DNA of 64,000 nt, taken from contig NZ_BLPF01000001.1 of NCBI RefSeq assembly GCF_011764425.1, forward strand, positions 5,092,270 to 5,156,269. Direction: 5' to 3'. Every line of letters starts with the position of its first letter. Within the stretch, counting starts at the first letter, position 1. Positions 11,066 through 20,145 of the stretch are shown piece by piece. Under the pieces are notes generated by a model that searched no databases, was not told where the DNA came from, and saw only the letters and a list, made by a program, of their open reading frames with translations. The stretch is from Phytohabitans houttuyneae (GTDB lineage Bacteria > Actinomycetota > Actinomycetes > Mycobacteriales > Micromonosporaceae). A program made the position numbers and the translations under genes.

Positions 11066-12493
11066 CTAAGGGCGGCCCATGCCCCGGTACTCCCAACCCG
11101 CGTGCGTCCACAGTGCCGAGTCGAGGCAGTTGCGACCGTCGATCACACGGCGGCCGGCGGCCAGCTCACCGAGCGCGATCGGGTCGGCGTTGCGGAAGTC
11201 GGCCCACTCGGTCAGCACGCACACGAGGTCGGCGCCGCGGACGGCGTCGTTCATCGAGGCCTCGTACGCCAGGTCGGGCTGCGCCGCGCGGGCGTTTTCC
11301 ATGCCCTCCGGGTCGTACACCCGGACGTCGGCGCCGGCCTTCGCGAGGAGCGCGGCGACGGCGAGCGACGGCGCGTCGCGCACGTCGTCGGAGTTGGGCT
11401 TGAAGGTGGCGCCCAGCACGGCGATCCGGGTGCCCGAAAGGTCCGGTCCGGCCGGGCCTGAGCGGCGGCCGAGCAGCTCGGCGGCGAGCTGGAGCACGCG
11501 GGTGCGGCGGCGCAGGTTGATCAGGTCGACCTCGTGCAGGAAGCGCAGCGCCTCGCCGGCACCCAGCTCCTGGGCACGCGCCTGGAACGCGCGGATGTCC
11601 TTGGGCAGGCACCCGCCGCCGAAGCCGACGCCGGCCTGGAGGAAGCGGTTGCCGATGCGCGGGTCGTACCCGATCGAGCGGGCCAGCATGGTGACGTCGC
11701 CGCCCGCGACCTCGCACACCTCGGCCATCGCGTTGATGAACGAGATCTTGGTGGCCAGGAACGCGTTGGCCGCGACCTTGACCAGCTCGGCCGTGGCGAA
11801 GTCGGTCACCACCAGCGGCACCTCGCGGTCCTCGGTGGCGGCGAGGTCGAACACGCCCTTGTGCGACGCGTACAGCATCGCGTTGGCCCAGTCGCTCTTG
11901 ACGCCGATGACGATCCGGTTGGGCCGGAGCACGTCCTCGACCGCGAAGCCCTCCTGCAGGAACTCGGGGCTCCACGCCACCTCGATGCCGAGGTCGGCCG
12001 GCGCGTGCTTGCCGACAAGCTGCTCGATCCACTCGGCCGTGCCCACCGGCACCGTCGACTTGCCGACGATCAGCGCCTTGCGGGTCAGGTGCTGGGAGAG
12101 ACCGGTGACGGCCGCCTCCACGTACGACAGGTCGGCGCCCATGCCGTCGGCCCGCTGCGGCGTGCCCACGCAGATGAAGTGGACGTCCGCGAAGTCGGCC
12201 GTCTCCTTGTAGTCCGTGGTGAAGCGGAGCCGGCCGGCCGCGAGGTTGCGGCGGAGCAGCTCGTCGAGGCCGGGCTCGTGGAACGGCACCGCGCCGCCCG
12301 CCAGCTTTGCGATCTTGGCTTCGTCGACGTCGAAGCCGAGGACCTCGTAGCCCAGCTCGGCAAAGCAGATCGCGTAGGTCGCACCGAGGTAGCCGGTGCC
12401 GAGGAACGCCAGCCGAGGTCGGGCCGCGCCGGACGGCGGGGTCACCGCGCCGATCGCGGGGACTGGCTGGGTGCTCGAGTACGGGATCGTCAC
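11066..12493 (-). CDS. UDP-glucose 6-dehydrogenase
   Basis: This enzyme oxidises UDP-glucose to UDP-glucuronate with two NAD+, supplying precursors for envelope polysaccharide. The N-terminal Rossmann motif FLGTGYLGATYA lies near residues 25-35. The catalytic Cys is in GFGGGCLPKDIRAF (about residue 292), and the C-terminal UDP-binding domain contains LGATFKPNSDDVRDAPSL. I chose the GTG at 12493 (VTIPYSSTQP), which has GGAG nine bases upstream and gives 475 residues. The open frame continues to 12706, but that extension is Arg-rich and unlike the family. UDP-glucose specificity, as opposed to GDP-mannose, is inferred from overall similarity. The gene is transcribed divergently from the acyl-CoA dehydrogenase across a 224-base gap. 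Confidence 0.92.
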   Translation of the reverse strand: MTIPYSSTQPVPAIGAVTPPSGAARPRLAFLGTGYLGATYAICFAELGYEVLGFDVDEAKIAKLAGGAVPFHEPGLDELLRRNLAAGRLRFTTDYKETADFADVHFICVGTPQRADGMGADLSYVEAAVTGLSQHLTRKALIVGKSTVPVGTAEWIEQLVGKHAPADLGIEVAWSPEFLQEGFAVEDVLRPNRIVIGVKSDWANAMLYASHKGVFDLAATEDREVPLVVTDFATAELVKVAANAFLATKISFINAMAEVCEVAGGDVTMLARSIGYDPRIGNRFLQAGVGFGGGCLPKDIRAFQARAQELGAGEALRFLHEVDLINLRRRTRVLQLAAELLGRRSGPAGPDLSGTRIAVLGATFKPNSDDVRDAPSLAVAALLAKAGADVRVYDPEGMENARAAQPDLAYEASMNDAVRGADLVCVLTEWADFRNADPIALGELAAGRRVIDGRNCLDSALWTHAGWEYRGMGRP

Positions 12494-12717
12494 GCCTGTG
12501 TTCTCCGCTCGCACTTGGCGGCGCTTCGCGTCGCGCGCTTCGGGTGGGGCGCCATGGACGGCGCCGATTATCGGACTATTTGGGTCTATGGGGCAAACGC
12601 TCGGCCTGCCTGGTGTGCAGCCGACGATAGTGCGTGAGCCTACGCGGTCGTGAAGGACACCTGAACGCTGGTCGGTATCCTCACATTCACGCAAGAAGAT
12701 CGCCAAGTGGAGGCGCT

Positions 12718-13884
12718 ATGCCGACAGAATCCTTTGAAGCGTACCGGCTTCCGGAAGAGCACGATGCGGTGCGTGAGGCGGTTCGTGCGGTATGTGACGC
12801 CAAGGTGGCGCCCAACGCGGCGGAGGCGGACGAGACCGGCGAGTTCCCCAAGGCGTCGTACGAGGCACTCCGCGCCGCCGACTTCCACGCGCCGCACATC
12901 CCCGAGGAGTACGGCGGCGCGGGAGCGGACGCCCTCGCCACGGCGATCGTGATCGAGGAGGTCGCCCGCGCGTGCGCCTCGTCGTCGCTCATCCCGGCGG
13001 TCAACAAGCTGGGCACGATGCCGCTGCTGCTGGCCGGCTCGGAGGAGCTCAAGCGCGAGTTCCTGCCACCGGTCGCGAGCGGCGAGGCGATGTTCTCGTA
13101 CTGCCTGTCCGAGCCCGAGGCGGGCAGCGACGCCGCTTCGATGACCACCCGCGCGGTGCGTGACGGTGACCACTGGGTGCTCGACGGCGTCAAGCGCTGG
13201 ATCACCAACGCGGGTGTGTCCCGCTTCTACACCGTCTTCGCGGTCACCGAGCCGGGCGTCGGCGCGCGGGGCATCTCGGCCTTCGTGGTGGACAAGTCCG
13301 ACGCGGGGGTCAGCTTCGGCGCGCCGGAGAAGAAGCTCGGAATCAAGGGCTCGCCCACCCGCGAGGTGTACCTCGACGGCGTACGCATCCCGGCCACCCG
13401 CATGATCGGCGAGCCCGGCACCGGCTTCGCCACCGCGATGCGCACGCTCGACCACACGCGCGTCACGATCGCCGCCCAGGCGCTCGGCATCGCGCAGGGG
13501 GCGCTCGACTTCTCCGCGCGGTACGTGACGGAGCGCACCCAGTTCGGCAAGCCGGTGGCCGACTTCCAGGGCATCCAGTTCATGCTGGCCGACATGGCGA
13601 TGAAGCTGGAGGCCGCACGCCAGCTCACCTACGCCGCGGCCGCCCGCTCCGAACGCGGCGACGCCGACCTGACCTTCTTCGGCGCGGCCGCCAAGTGCTA
13701 CGCCTCGGACGCCGCGATGGAAATCACGACGGACGCCGTCCAACTACTCGGCGGCTACGGCTACACCCGCGACTTCCCGGTGGAGCGCATGATGCGCGAC
13801 GCCAAGATCACACAGATCTACGAGGGCACCAACCAGGTCCAGCGCATAGTGATGGCCCGCCAGCTCCTCAAGTCTTTCCGCTAA
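12718..13884 (+). CDS. Acyl-CoA dehydrogenase (FadE25-like)
   Basis: This is a 388-residue FAD enzyme of the short/medium-chain acyl-CoA dehydrogenase type. It shows the substrate/FAD loop YCLSEPEAGSDAASM, the FAD-binding RTQFGKPVADFQ region and the C-terminal IYEGTNQVQRIVMARQLL segment. The Glu in YEG is the usual catalytic base in this group. The start is the ATG at 12718, preceded by GTGGAGG at good spacing. Mycobacteria keep a close relative, fadE25, next to purE-purK; here it lies about 8 kb away, separated by two minus-strand genes. Substrate length cannot be told from the sequence; butyryl- or branched short-chain CoA is a guess. A 62-bp palindromic element lies 24 bases downstream and may end transcription. 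Confidence 0.93.
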   Translation: MPTESFEAYRLPEEHDAVREAVRAVCDAKVAPNAAEADETGEFPKASYEALRAADFHAPHIPEEYGGAGADALATAIVIEEVARACASSSLIPAVNKLGTMPLLLAGSEELKREFLPPVASGEAMFSYCLSEPEAGSDAASMTTRAVRDGDHWVLDGVKRWITNAGVSRFYTVFAVTEPGVGARGISAFVVDKSDAGVSFGAPEKKLGIKGSPTREVYLDGVRIPATRMIGEPGTGFATAMRTLDHTRVTIAAQALGIAQGALDFSARYVTERTQFGKPVADFQGIQFMLADMAMKLEAARQLTYAAAARSERGDADLTFFGAAAKCYASDAAMEITTDAVQLLGGYGYTRDFPVERMMRDAKITQIYEGTNQVQRIVMARQLLKSFR

Positions 13885-13908
13885 CCAGCCCGCCGCGGTC
13901 CTCGTGCG

Positions 13909-13970
13909 GTTGATCAGGGAGTTGGCGGGCGTGCCGGCCGGCGTGTCCATGCACGAAGTCCCTGATCAAC
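13909..13970. repeat. 62-bp palindromic element, intergenic copy
   Basis: The element is bounded by perfectly complementary ends, GTTGATCAGGGA and TCCCTGATCAAC. The pairing extends to 14 bp with flanking CG, and the GC-rich centre contains GCCGGCCGGC. It lies just after the acyl-CoA dehydrogenase stop. An equally long copy in inverse orientation lies inside fbiC (16710-16771) and matches at about 53 of 62 positions. Read in one frame, this copy would encode LIRELAGVPAGVSMHEVPDQ, the same peptide type as the fbiC copy. Confidence 0.85.
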
Positions 13971-14031
13971 CGGGATCGCTGCGGAGGGTGAGGCCGCCCG
14001 GCTGGGGTGGGCCGGGGCGGCCGTGCGTGGG

Positions 14032-14397
14032 TCAGTGGCTGGGTGGGATCACCCGGAGGTGGCCGCGCCGGCCGGTCTGGTGGCCGTGCGACGGATCGGT
14101 GGGGTAGTCGTCCAGCCGGGGGGTGGGCCGGGCGGCTTCGCGGACGGCCTCGGCGAGCGCGACCAGGTCGTCCGTGGTGGGGGGCGGGGGCGCGAACTCG
14201 CCGTCGTGCCGCACCAGCTCCCAGCCGCGGGGGGCGGTCAGGCTGCGGGCGTGCGGCTCACACAGGTCGTACGTGTGCGGCTCGGCGAAGGCCGCGAGCG
14301 GTCCGACGACCGCGGTGGAGTCGTTGTAGACATAGGTCAACGTCGCGACGGCCTGACGCGGGCAGCCGTTTCGGGAGCAACGCCGTGGTGACCTCAC
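14032..14397 (-). CDS. DUF3499 family protein
   Basis: This small, 121-residue protein opens with MRSPRRCSRNGCPRQAVATL and contains PHTYDLCEPHARSLTAPRGW, the hallmark layout of DUF3499. The Cys pairs CSRNGC and DLCEPH could bind a metal, but the function of the family is unknown. The C-terminus is rich in Pro, His and Arg. It is divergent from the metallopeptidase-like gene at 14535. In mycobacteria a DUF3499 gene is likewise beside the metallopeptidase-like gene and whiB2, so the context supports the assignment. Confidence 0.88.
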   Translation of the reverse strand: MRSPRRCSRNGCPRQAVATLTYVYNDSTAVVGPLAAFAEPHTYDLCEPHARSLTAPRGWELVRHDGEFAPPPPTTDDLVALAEAVREAARPTPRLDDYPTDPSHGHQTGRRGHLRVIPPSH

Positions 14398-14534
14398 GGC
14401 GGCACGTTATCTCCCCTACCCGCTCCACCGGTCCGGATGCGACCGCGACACGCCGACCACCGGTGATCACGATATGAAGACGCAGGTTGGACACGGGGTG
14501 AGTTACGTCGCCTCCGGGCAACTACGCTTCTGAC

Positions 14535-14983
14535 GTGAGCAGTCCAGAACCGCGGCGTCCGGGCCCCGGCCGCCGGTCCCACCGCGATCGCCACGGCCGC
14601 GGCCTACGCGGGCGCCTGGTGCCGGCGACGGTGCCGCTTGCCCGCACCAAGGCGGAGATCTTCGACGACCTCGTGCTCGACACGGTGGAGGCGCTGGAGC
14701 GGCGCTTTGCCAAGGAGTTGGCCGGCGTCGAGTTCGCCGTCGAGGATGTCCCCCGGACCTCAACGTCTACGACTCGGACGTGCTGGAAGACGGCGAGGTG
14801 CCCCTCGCCCGCCTGCTGCCCGGACGGCCGGGCCGGCAGGAAGTGCCGCCCAGGATCGTGCTCTACCGGCGCCCGCTCGAGTTTCGGGCCATGGACCGGG
14901 AAGACCTCGCCGACCTCGTGCACGACGTGATCATCGAGCAGGTCGCCAACCTCCTCGGCGTCGACCCCGACGAGCTCGCCTGA
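14535..14983 (+). CDS. Metallopeptidase (zincin) family-like protein, frameshifted
   Basis: A GTG at 14535 opens an Arg-rich start followed by TKAEIFDDLVLDTVEALERR and ELAGVEFAVEDVP. The frame is then lost at a run of five C (14750-14754). Adding one C restores PDLNVYDSDVLEDGEVPLAR and continues through PPRIVLYRRPLEFRAM to LLGVDPDEL, about 149 residues in all. This layout fits the small metallopeptidase family found beside whiB in actinobacteria. The place where zincins carry HExxH reads IIEQVANLLG, so the metal ligands appear to be missing and peptidase activity is doubtful. The break is probably an assembly error and not decay. Confidence 0.75.
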
Positions 14984-15043
14984 CCCCTCACCCGGGCCAG
15001 CACTCCCCCCATGGTGCGCTGGCCCGGCCGGGCAGGGCGAAGC

Positions 15044-15301
15044 TCAGGCGACGCGGCGCTTCAGCTTGCGGCGCTCGCGCTCGGAGAGCCCGCCCCAGAT
15101 GCCGAAACGCTCATCGTGACCCAGTGCGTACTCCAAGCACTCGGACTTGACCTCGCAACGCGAGCAGATGCGCTTCGCCTCGCGGGTCGATCCGCCCTTT
15201 TCCGGAAAGAACGCCTCCGGGTCGGTCTGCGAGCACAGGGCCCGCTCCTGCCACTCCGGTGCGTCTCCGATGAGGTCGGCCACCTCCAGTGGGCCGTCCA
15301 T
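15044..15301 (-). CDS. whiB: WhiB-family iron-sulfur transcription factor (WhiB/WhiB2 type)
   Basis: This 85-residue Wbl protein is expected to bind a [4Fe-4S] cluster through four Cys: CSQTDPEAFFPEKGG supplies the first and CSRCEVKSEC the other three. The GIWGGLSERERR turn and the basic tail KLKRR are the usual sigma-factor/DNA-contact end. The N-terminus (MDGPLEVADLIGD) and short length fit the WhiB/WhmD/WhiB2 subgroup, which controls septation during sporulation or cell division. The neighbourhood (DUF3499, metallopeptidase-like gene, fbiA nearby) is the same as for mycobacterial whiB2. The ATG at 15301 gives the standard N-terminus. Confidence 0.93.
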   Translation of the reverse strand: MDGPLEVADLIGDAPEWQERALCSQTDPEAFFPEKGGSTREAKRICSRCEVKSECLEYALGHDERFGIWGGLSERERRKLKRRVA

Positions 15302-15615
15302 AAGCCTGCCTCCTTCTTGCGCACCGGCCGCGTCGCCGGCGCAACCCCCACGCGGAAGGCGTGTCGTTATGTCCGAACGGTGTAGTTTCAGATGATCCTA
15401 GGGAACAACTGAAGATCCTATTCGAACAACCCCAGTGAAATTACACGCGTGTAATGCGTGCGTCGTCAAGCCGAACCTGATAAAAGGCCTGCTTTATCGG
15501 CGTGCCGCGCGCGACTCGCGGGGAGAAGCACACGCCCGCACCATGGCCCCTATCGATTCAGCCCCTGCCGGGGTAACGCTCGGCGCCGGAAGTCACCCAG
15601 GTGGTAGCTGGGGCC
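15302..15615. other. Gap between fbiC 3' end and whiB; likely holds the whiB promoter
   Basis: These 314 bases contain no gene I can support. Both flanking genes run on the minus strand, so this is the leader of whiB and the tail of fbiC. The middle (about 15370-15500) is clearly less GC-rich than its surroundings, with AATTACACGCGTGTAATGCG containing the inverted repeat TTACACGCGTGTAA. That is a plausible regulator or promoter region for whiB, but no -10/-35 pair can be fixed with confidence. Confidence 0.4.
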
Positions 15616-18126
15616 CTACCGCGGCGCGTACGCCGTGGTGCGCTCGCGCGCAGGCCGGCCGGCCAGCGCGGCTATCGAGCGGAGCTGTTCGACGGTGCGC
15701 GCCGAGCCGTTGGCCGATCCCGCCATTCGCGAAATCGTCTCTTCCATCAACGTGCCACCGAGATCATTGCAGCCGCCCTTGAGCATTGCCGCGGTGCCCT
15801 CGTCGCCGAGCTTCACCCACGAGCACTGGATGTTGGAGATCCGTCCGTGCAGCAGGATCCGCGCCATCGCGTGTACGACGCGGTTTTCCCTCCACGTCGG
15901 GCCGGGGCGGGCGATGCCGGCGAGGTAGATCGGCGCGTTCGTGTGCACGAACGGCAGTGCCACGAACTCGGTGAAGCCGCCGGTGCGGTCCTGGATGTCG
16001 GCCAGCACGCGGAAGTGGCCGAGCCAGTGGCGGGGGTGGTCGACGTGGCCGTACATCATCGTGGAGCTGGACCGGATGCCGAGCTCGTGCGCCGTCGAGA
16101 CCACCTCGACCCAGGTGGCGGCCGGCAGCTTGCCCTTGGTCAGCACCCAGCGCACGTCGTCGTCGAGGATCTCGGCCGCGGTGCCGGGGATCGTGTCCAG
16201 CCCGGCTTCGCGCAGTGAGGTCAGCCACTCGCGGATGGACATGCCCGCCTTGCTCGCGGCCGTGACGATCTCCATCGGGGAGAACGCGTGCACGTGCATC
16301 CGCGGCACCCGCTCCTTGACCGCGCGCACAATGTCGGCGTACGCGGTGACGGGCAGCTTCGGGTCGATGCCACCCTGCATGCACACCTCGGTCGCGCCGG
16401 CCCGCCACGCCTCCTCGGCCCGGTCGGCGACCTGGTCAACGGAGAGCCGGTACGCGTCGGCGTCCCGCTCGCGCTGGGCGAACGCGCAGAAGCGGCAGCC
16501 CACGTAGCAGACGTTGGAGAAGTTGATGTTGCGGTTGACCACGTACGTCACGTCGTCGCCGACCGCCTCCCGCCGCAGGTTATCGGCGATCCCGCAAAGC
16601 TCCTCCAGCGCCGCCCCGTCGGCCTCGAACAGCGCCATGGCCGCGCCCTCGTGCCGCGCCTCGAGCAGCGCGGCGGGGTCGCTCCCCGCCAGCCGCAGCC
16701 CCTCCCGCAGTTGATCAGGGAGTTCGTGGTGCGACACGCCGGCCGCCACGCCCACCGAGTCCCTGATCAACGCCCAGTCGCCGTAGACGGAGTCGAAGTC
16801 ACCGCGGCGGTCGTCGGTGCGGCCTTCGGTGTCGATGTCGGCGTGGAGGTTGATGCGGCCGGTCGACACGGTGTCGTCGGGCTCCTGCCAGGGGAGGCCG
16901 GACAGCTTCGCGTCCGGGTTGGCCAGGCCGCTGTCCAGGGCAAGAGCGGTTACGTGGGGCAGCACGCGGGGGTCGAGCCAGGGGTCGCCGCGCGTCACGT
17001 ACTCGGGGTAGACGGCCAGCCGCTCGCGCATCGTGAAGCCGGCGGCGGCGGTGTGGCGGGCCAGCTCCTCGATCTGCGGCCAGGGGCGCTCCGGGCTGAC
17101 GTGGTCGGGGGTCACCGGCGAGACGCCGCCCCAGTCGTCGATGCCGGCCCGCAGCAGCAGGTCGTACTCGCCGGCGATCAGATTGGGCGGGGCCTGGATG
17201 CGGGCGCGCGGGCCGAGCAGGATCCGGGCGACCGCGACGGTGGCGGCCAGGTCGTGCAGCTCGGCGTCGGGCATGCCGCGCATCGCGGTGTCCGGCTTGG
17301 CGCGGAAGTTCTGCACGATGACTTCCTGGATGTGCCCGTACTGCCGGGTCACCCGCCGGATGGCGAAAAGCGAGTCGGCCCGCTCGGCCAGCGTCTCGCC
17401 GATGCCGATCAGGATGCCGGTGGTGAACGGCACGCCAACCCGGCCGGCGTCTTCCAGCACCCGGAGCCGGACCGCGGGCTCCTTGTCCGGCGAGCCGTAG
17501 TGCGGGCCGCCCGGCTCGCTCCACAGCCGCGTGGCCGTGGTCTCCAGCATCATGCCCATGCTCGCCGCGACCGGCTTGAGGCGCTGCAGGTCGGCCCAGG
17601 AGAGCACGCCGGGGTTGAGGTGCGGCAGCAGGCCGGTCTCCTCCAGCACCGCGATGGCACTGGCGCGTACATAGTCCAGAGTGGAGTCGTAGCCCCGCTC
17701 GTGCAGCCAGTCGCGCGCCGCCGGCCAGCGCTCCTCGGGCCGGTCACCCAGCGTGAAGAGCGCTTCCTTGCAGCCGTGCGCGGCCCCGTCGCGGGCGATC
17801 TGGAGCACCTCGTCCCGCTCCAGGAAGGCCGCCGGCAGCCGGTGCGGCACGGTGGCGAACGTGCAGTAGTGGCACCGGTCGCGGCACAGGCGGGTGAGCG
17901 GGATGAAGACGTTCTTGGAGAAGGTGACCACGCCCGGCCGGCCCGCGTCACGCAGCCCGGCGTCGCGCACGCCCCCGGCGATGCGCAGGAGCTGGTCGAG
18001 GGGCTCGCCGCGGGCGGTCAGCAGCGTGGCGGCCTCGTCGACGTCGAGCGCCCGCCCTTCGGCGGCCCGGTGCAGCGCGCGCCGGAGGCTGGCCTCGGTG
18101 GGCCGAGCTTCGTAGTGATCAGCCAC
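15616..18126 (-). CDS. fbiC: FO synthase FbiC (fused CofG-CofH)
   Basis: FbiC makes 7,8-didemethyl-8-hydroxy-5-deazariboflavin (FO), the chromophore of F420, from a flavin precursor and tyrosine by two radical SAM domains. Both CxxxCxxC motifs are visible: [10 protein letters not shown] near residue 80 (CofG half) and [10 protein letters not shown] near residue 540 (CofH half). I chose the GTG at 18126 ([11 protein letters not shown]), giving 836 residues. The upstream ATG at 18177 lies inside a terminator-like hairpin and adds an atypical Arg-rich extension. The inter-domain linker contains an in-frame copy of the 62-bp palindromic element, at about residues 453-473 ([20 protein letters not shown]). 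fbiA-fbiB start about 1.1 kb away on the opposite strand. Confidence 0.95.
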   Translation of the reverse strand: MADHYEARPTEASLRRALHRAAEGRALDVDEAATLLTARGEPLDQLLRIAGGVRDAGLRDAGRPGVVTFSKNVFIPLTRLCRDRCHYCTFATVPHRLPAAFLERDEVLQIARDGAAHGCKEALFTLGDRPEERWPAARDWLHERGYDSTLDYVRASAIAVLEETGLLPHLNPGVLSWADLQRLKPVAASMGMMLETTATRLWSEPGGPHYGSPDKEPAVRLRVLEDAGRVGVPFTTGILIGIGETLAERADSLFAIRRVTRQYGHIQEVIVQNFRAKPDTAMRGMPDAELHDLAATVAVARILLGPRARIQAPPNLIAGEYDLLLRAGIDDWGGVSPVTPDHVSPERPWPQIEELARHTAAAGFTMRERLAVYPEYVTRGDPWLDPRVLPHVTALALDSGLANPDAKLSGLPWQEPDDTVSTGRINLHADIDTEGRTDDRRGDFDSVYGDWALIRDSVGVAAGVSHHELPDQLREGLRLAGSDPAALLEARHEGAAMALFEADGAALEELCGIADNLRREAVGDDVTYVVNRNINFSNVCYVGCRFCAFAQRERDADAYRLSVDQVADRAEEAWRAGATEVCMQGGIDPKLPVTAYADIVRAVKERVPRMHVHAFSPMEIVTAASKAGMSIREWLTSLREAGLDTIPGTAAEILDDDVRWVLTKGKLPAATWVEVVSTAHELGIRSSSTMMYGHVDHPRHWLGHFRVLADIQDRTGGFTEFVALPFVHTNAPIYLAGIARPGPTWRENRVVHAMARILLHGRISNIQCSWVKLGDEGTAAMLKGGCNDLGGTLMEETISRMAGSANGSARTVEQLRSIAALAGRPARERTTAYAPR
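16710..16771. repeat. 62-bp palindromic element inserted in frame within fbiC
   Basis: The ends GTTGATCAGGGA and TCCCTGATCAAC, the length and the GGCCGGC centre match the intergenic element at 13909-13970 in inverse orientation, at about 53 of 62 positions. It sits in the linker between the CofG and CofH halves of FbiC. It keeps the reading frame open and contributes about 21 residues. Confidence 0.85.
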
Positions 18127-18151
18127 CCGACGAAGCCTACGGCGACACGGC

Positions 18152-18177
18152 GTGGGGAGGGCAGTTGCCCTCCCCAC
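18152..18177 (-). terminator. Terminator-like hairpin downstream of the 18226-19116 membrane-protein gene
   Basis: GTGGGGAGGGCA and TGCCCTCCCCAC form a perfect 12-bp stem with a 2-base loop, 48 bases past the stop codon of the minus-strand membrane-protein gene and 25 bases before the fbiC start. No T-tract follows, as is common in high-GC actinobacteria. It probably separates the two transcription units, or attenuates read-through into fbiC. Confidence 0.65.
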
Positions 18178-18225
18178 ACGCGTATCGGGAATCTTTTCGG
18201 CGGCGCCGCGAGTCGCGCGCCGTCG

Positions 18226-19116
18226 TTACCGCTGGACGGGCCGGGTCGGGTCGTCGCCGAGACCGGCCGACGGCGGCGGCGGGAAGCCGGCCGACGGCTG
18301 CTGGCTGGCCGGGTTGATCAGCTGGGTCTGCTGACCGGGCTCGCCCTGCGGCGGCTGGTCGTGGCTCGGCGGGGTGCTGGTCGGGGCGTGCGGCGGTGCG
18401 CTGGTCGGCATCGGCGGCACCGGTGCGGTGGGCGCTCCGGCCGGACCGGCACCGTAGGGCTGCTGCCCCGGCTGGCCGTACGTCTGCGGGTACGCCGCGG
18501 TGGGCTGCCCGTACGCCGGCGGGTACCCCGGCTGCTGCTGCGGGTAACCCGGCTGCTGGCCGTAGCCCGGCGGGTAACCGGGCTGCTGCCCGTAGGCCGG
18601 CTGCCCGTACATGCCCGGGGCGGGCTTGGGCTTCGGCACCCAGTAGAGGCCGCGGGCGATCCGGACCAGCGCGTACGCCGCGATGGCGAGCACCGCCAGC
18701 ACGGCGATCCGGCCCAGGAAGGCCTTCAGCGCGTTGAAGACGCTGTCGTCGGCGATCTTCACGACGCCGATGAAGAGGCCGAAGACGACGCCGAAGAAGC
18801 CGGCGACCGCGTACTCGATCAGGGCCACCAGCGTGATGACCTTGGCCCGCCCCAGCACCGGCTGGACGTGGTTGGCCAGGAGCACCGCGAGGAAGGGAAG
18901 GCCGATCGTGGCGAGGTTGACGAAGCCGTCGAAGCTACCGGCGGCGTTGCCGGTGAACGTCTCGAAGTCACCGGTCGGAATCAGGTTGAGGATGGCTACG
19001 AAGAGCAGCACCCCGGTGGCGCCGAGAAGCACCAGGGCGGCGAGCTCGCGCAGCGGCTTGGTGAACTGGCTGGCCGACGTCCCGTCGCTCGGCGTGGCCT
19101 CAGGTTGGGTGGTCAA
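18226..19116 (-). CDS. Four-helix membrane protein with Tyr/Gln/Pro-rich cytoplasmic tail
   Basis: The product begins TTQPEATPSDGTSASQF and has about four membrane segments in its first 170 residues, including LRELAALVLLGATGVLLFVA, IGLPFLAVLLANHV and IAVLAVLAIAAYALVRIARG. A low-complexity tail follows, with repeated YGQQPGYP and PPAYGQP units and many Pro. No enzymatic motif is visible. Such proteins are common and uncharacterised in actinobacteria. The start is uncertain: the TTG at 19116, with GGGGAG just upstream, gives 296 residues. The open frame extends further, but into the promoter of the divergent fbiA gene. A strong hairpin follows the stop codon. Confidence 0.7.
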   Translation of the reverse strand: MTTQPEATPSDGTSASQFTKPLRELAALVLLGATGVLLFVAILNLIPTGDFETFTGNAAGSFDGFVNLATIGLPFLAVLLANHVQPVLGRAKVITLVALIEYAVAGFFGVVFGLFIGVVKIADDSVFNALKAFLGRIAVLAVLAIAAYALVRIARGLYWVPKPKPAPGMYGQPAYGQQPGYPPGYGQQPGYPQQQPGYPPAYGQPTAAYPQTYGQPGQQPYGAGPAGAPTAPVPPMPTSAPPHAPTSTPPSHDQPPQGEPGQQTQLINPASQQPSAGFPPPPSAGLGDDPTRPVQR

Positions 19117-19215
19117 GGCTCCCCTGGGGTGGCGGACAAAGCGGTCTGCGCCCGTGAGCCTAGCGGTCCAGGGGTAGCCCCGCTGCGCTCGCATGGGCTG
19201 CGGGAGGATGGGGAC

Positions 19216-20145
19216 ATGCGGATCGTGGTACTGGCCGGAGGCATCGGCGGGGCTCGCTTCCTGGTCGGCGTGCGTGCGTACGCCCGCGAGGTGGGCGCCG
19301 AGGTGACCGCCGTGTTGAACGTCGGAGACGACGCGTCGATGCACGGACTCCGGATTTGTCCCGATCTGGACAGCGTGATGTACACGCTGGGTGGCGGCGC
19401 CGACCCCGAGCGTGGCTGGGGGCGCGTGGGTGAGACGTGGACCGTGAAGGGTGAGCTCGCCGCGTACGGCGCGGAGCCCACCTGGTTCGGCCTCGGTGAC
19501 AAGGACATCGCCACGCACCTCGTGCGCAGCACGATGCTGACCGCCGGCTACCCGCTCTCCGCGGTGACCGAGGCGCTCTGCGACAGGTGGCAGCCCGGCG
19601 TCCGGATGCTGCCGGCCAGCGACGACCGCCTCGAAACCCACGCTGTGGTGGAAATCGACGGCGAGCACAAGGCGATCCACTTCCAGGAGTGGTGGGTGCG
19701 GTACCGGGGCGACCTGCCGACCGAGCGCTTCGTCTTCGTGGGTGCGGAGTCGGCCAAGCCGGCGCCCGGCGTGCTCGACGCGCTCGCCGCGGCCGACGTC
19801 GTGCTGGTGGCGCCGAGCAACCCGGTGGTGAGCATCGCGCCGATCCTGGCCGTGCCGGGCCTTCGCGAGGCCGTCGCCGCCGCGCGGGTCGTGGGCGTCT
19901 CGCCCATCATCGGCGGCGCGCCGGTGCGCGGGATGGCCGACAAGTGCCTGGCGATCGTGGGTGCCGAGTGCACCGCGGCCGGTGTGGGCGCCCTCTACGG
20001 TGCCGACCTCCTCGACGGGTGGCTGGTCGACACGACCGACCAGGGCGCGGAGGTGCCCGGCGTGACGGTGCGGGCCGTTCCACTGTGGATGAGCGACGAG
20101 CAGGCGACCGCCGCGATGGTGCGCGCCGCGATGGAGCTGGCGTGA
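19216..20145 (+). CDS. fbiA: Phospho(enolpyruvyl/lactyl) transferase FbiA (CofD)
   Basis: FbiA transfers the activated phospholactyl or phosphoenolpyruvyl group from its guanylyl carrier onto FO, giving F420-0 or dehydro-F420-0. The 309-residue protein starts with the diagnostic MRIVVLAGGIGGARFLVGV and has NVGDDASMHGLRICPDLDSV and APSNPVVSIAPILAVPG, all typical of CofD. The start ATG at 19216 has GGGAGG upstream. Its stop overlaps the fbiB start (GTGA), so the two are translationally coupled. The fbiA-fbiB pair and the nearby fbiC, whiB and manC mirror the mycobacterial order. Confidence 0.96.
   Translation: MRIVVLAGGIGGARFLVGVRAYAREVGAEVTAVLNVGDDASMHGLRICPDLDSVMYTLGGGADPERGWGRVGETWTVKGELAAYGAEPTWFGLGDKDIATHLVRSTMLTAGYPLSAVTEALCDRWQPGVRMLPASDDRLETHAVVEIDGEHKAIHFQEWWVRYRGDLPTERFVFVGAESAKPAPGVLDALAAADVVLVAPSNPVVSIAPILAVPGLREAVAAARVVGVSPIIGGAPVRGMADKCLAIVGAECTAAGVGALYGADLLDGWLVDTTDQGAEVPGVTVRAVPLWMSDEQATAAMVRAAMELA

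Noticed and set aside
14535..14983. Calling this and the other frameshifted genes pseudogenes
   Set aside because: All breaks are one-base deletions in G/C runs, and the sequence on both sides is well conserved. Sequencing error is more likely than decay.
18127..18177. ATG at 18177 as the fbiC start
   Set aside because: It lies inside a perfect terminator-like stem, and the added residues (an Arg-rich stretch) are unlike FbiC N-termini. The GTG at 18126 fits better.
16288..20145. A very long plus-strand open frame running opposite fbiC and into fbiA
   Set aside because: It is the mirror frame of high-GC genes on the other strand. Its first 950 residues are Arg/Gly/Val-rich shadow sequence, and only the last part, from 19216, is the real fbiA.
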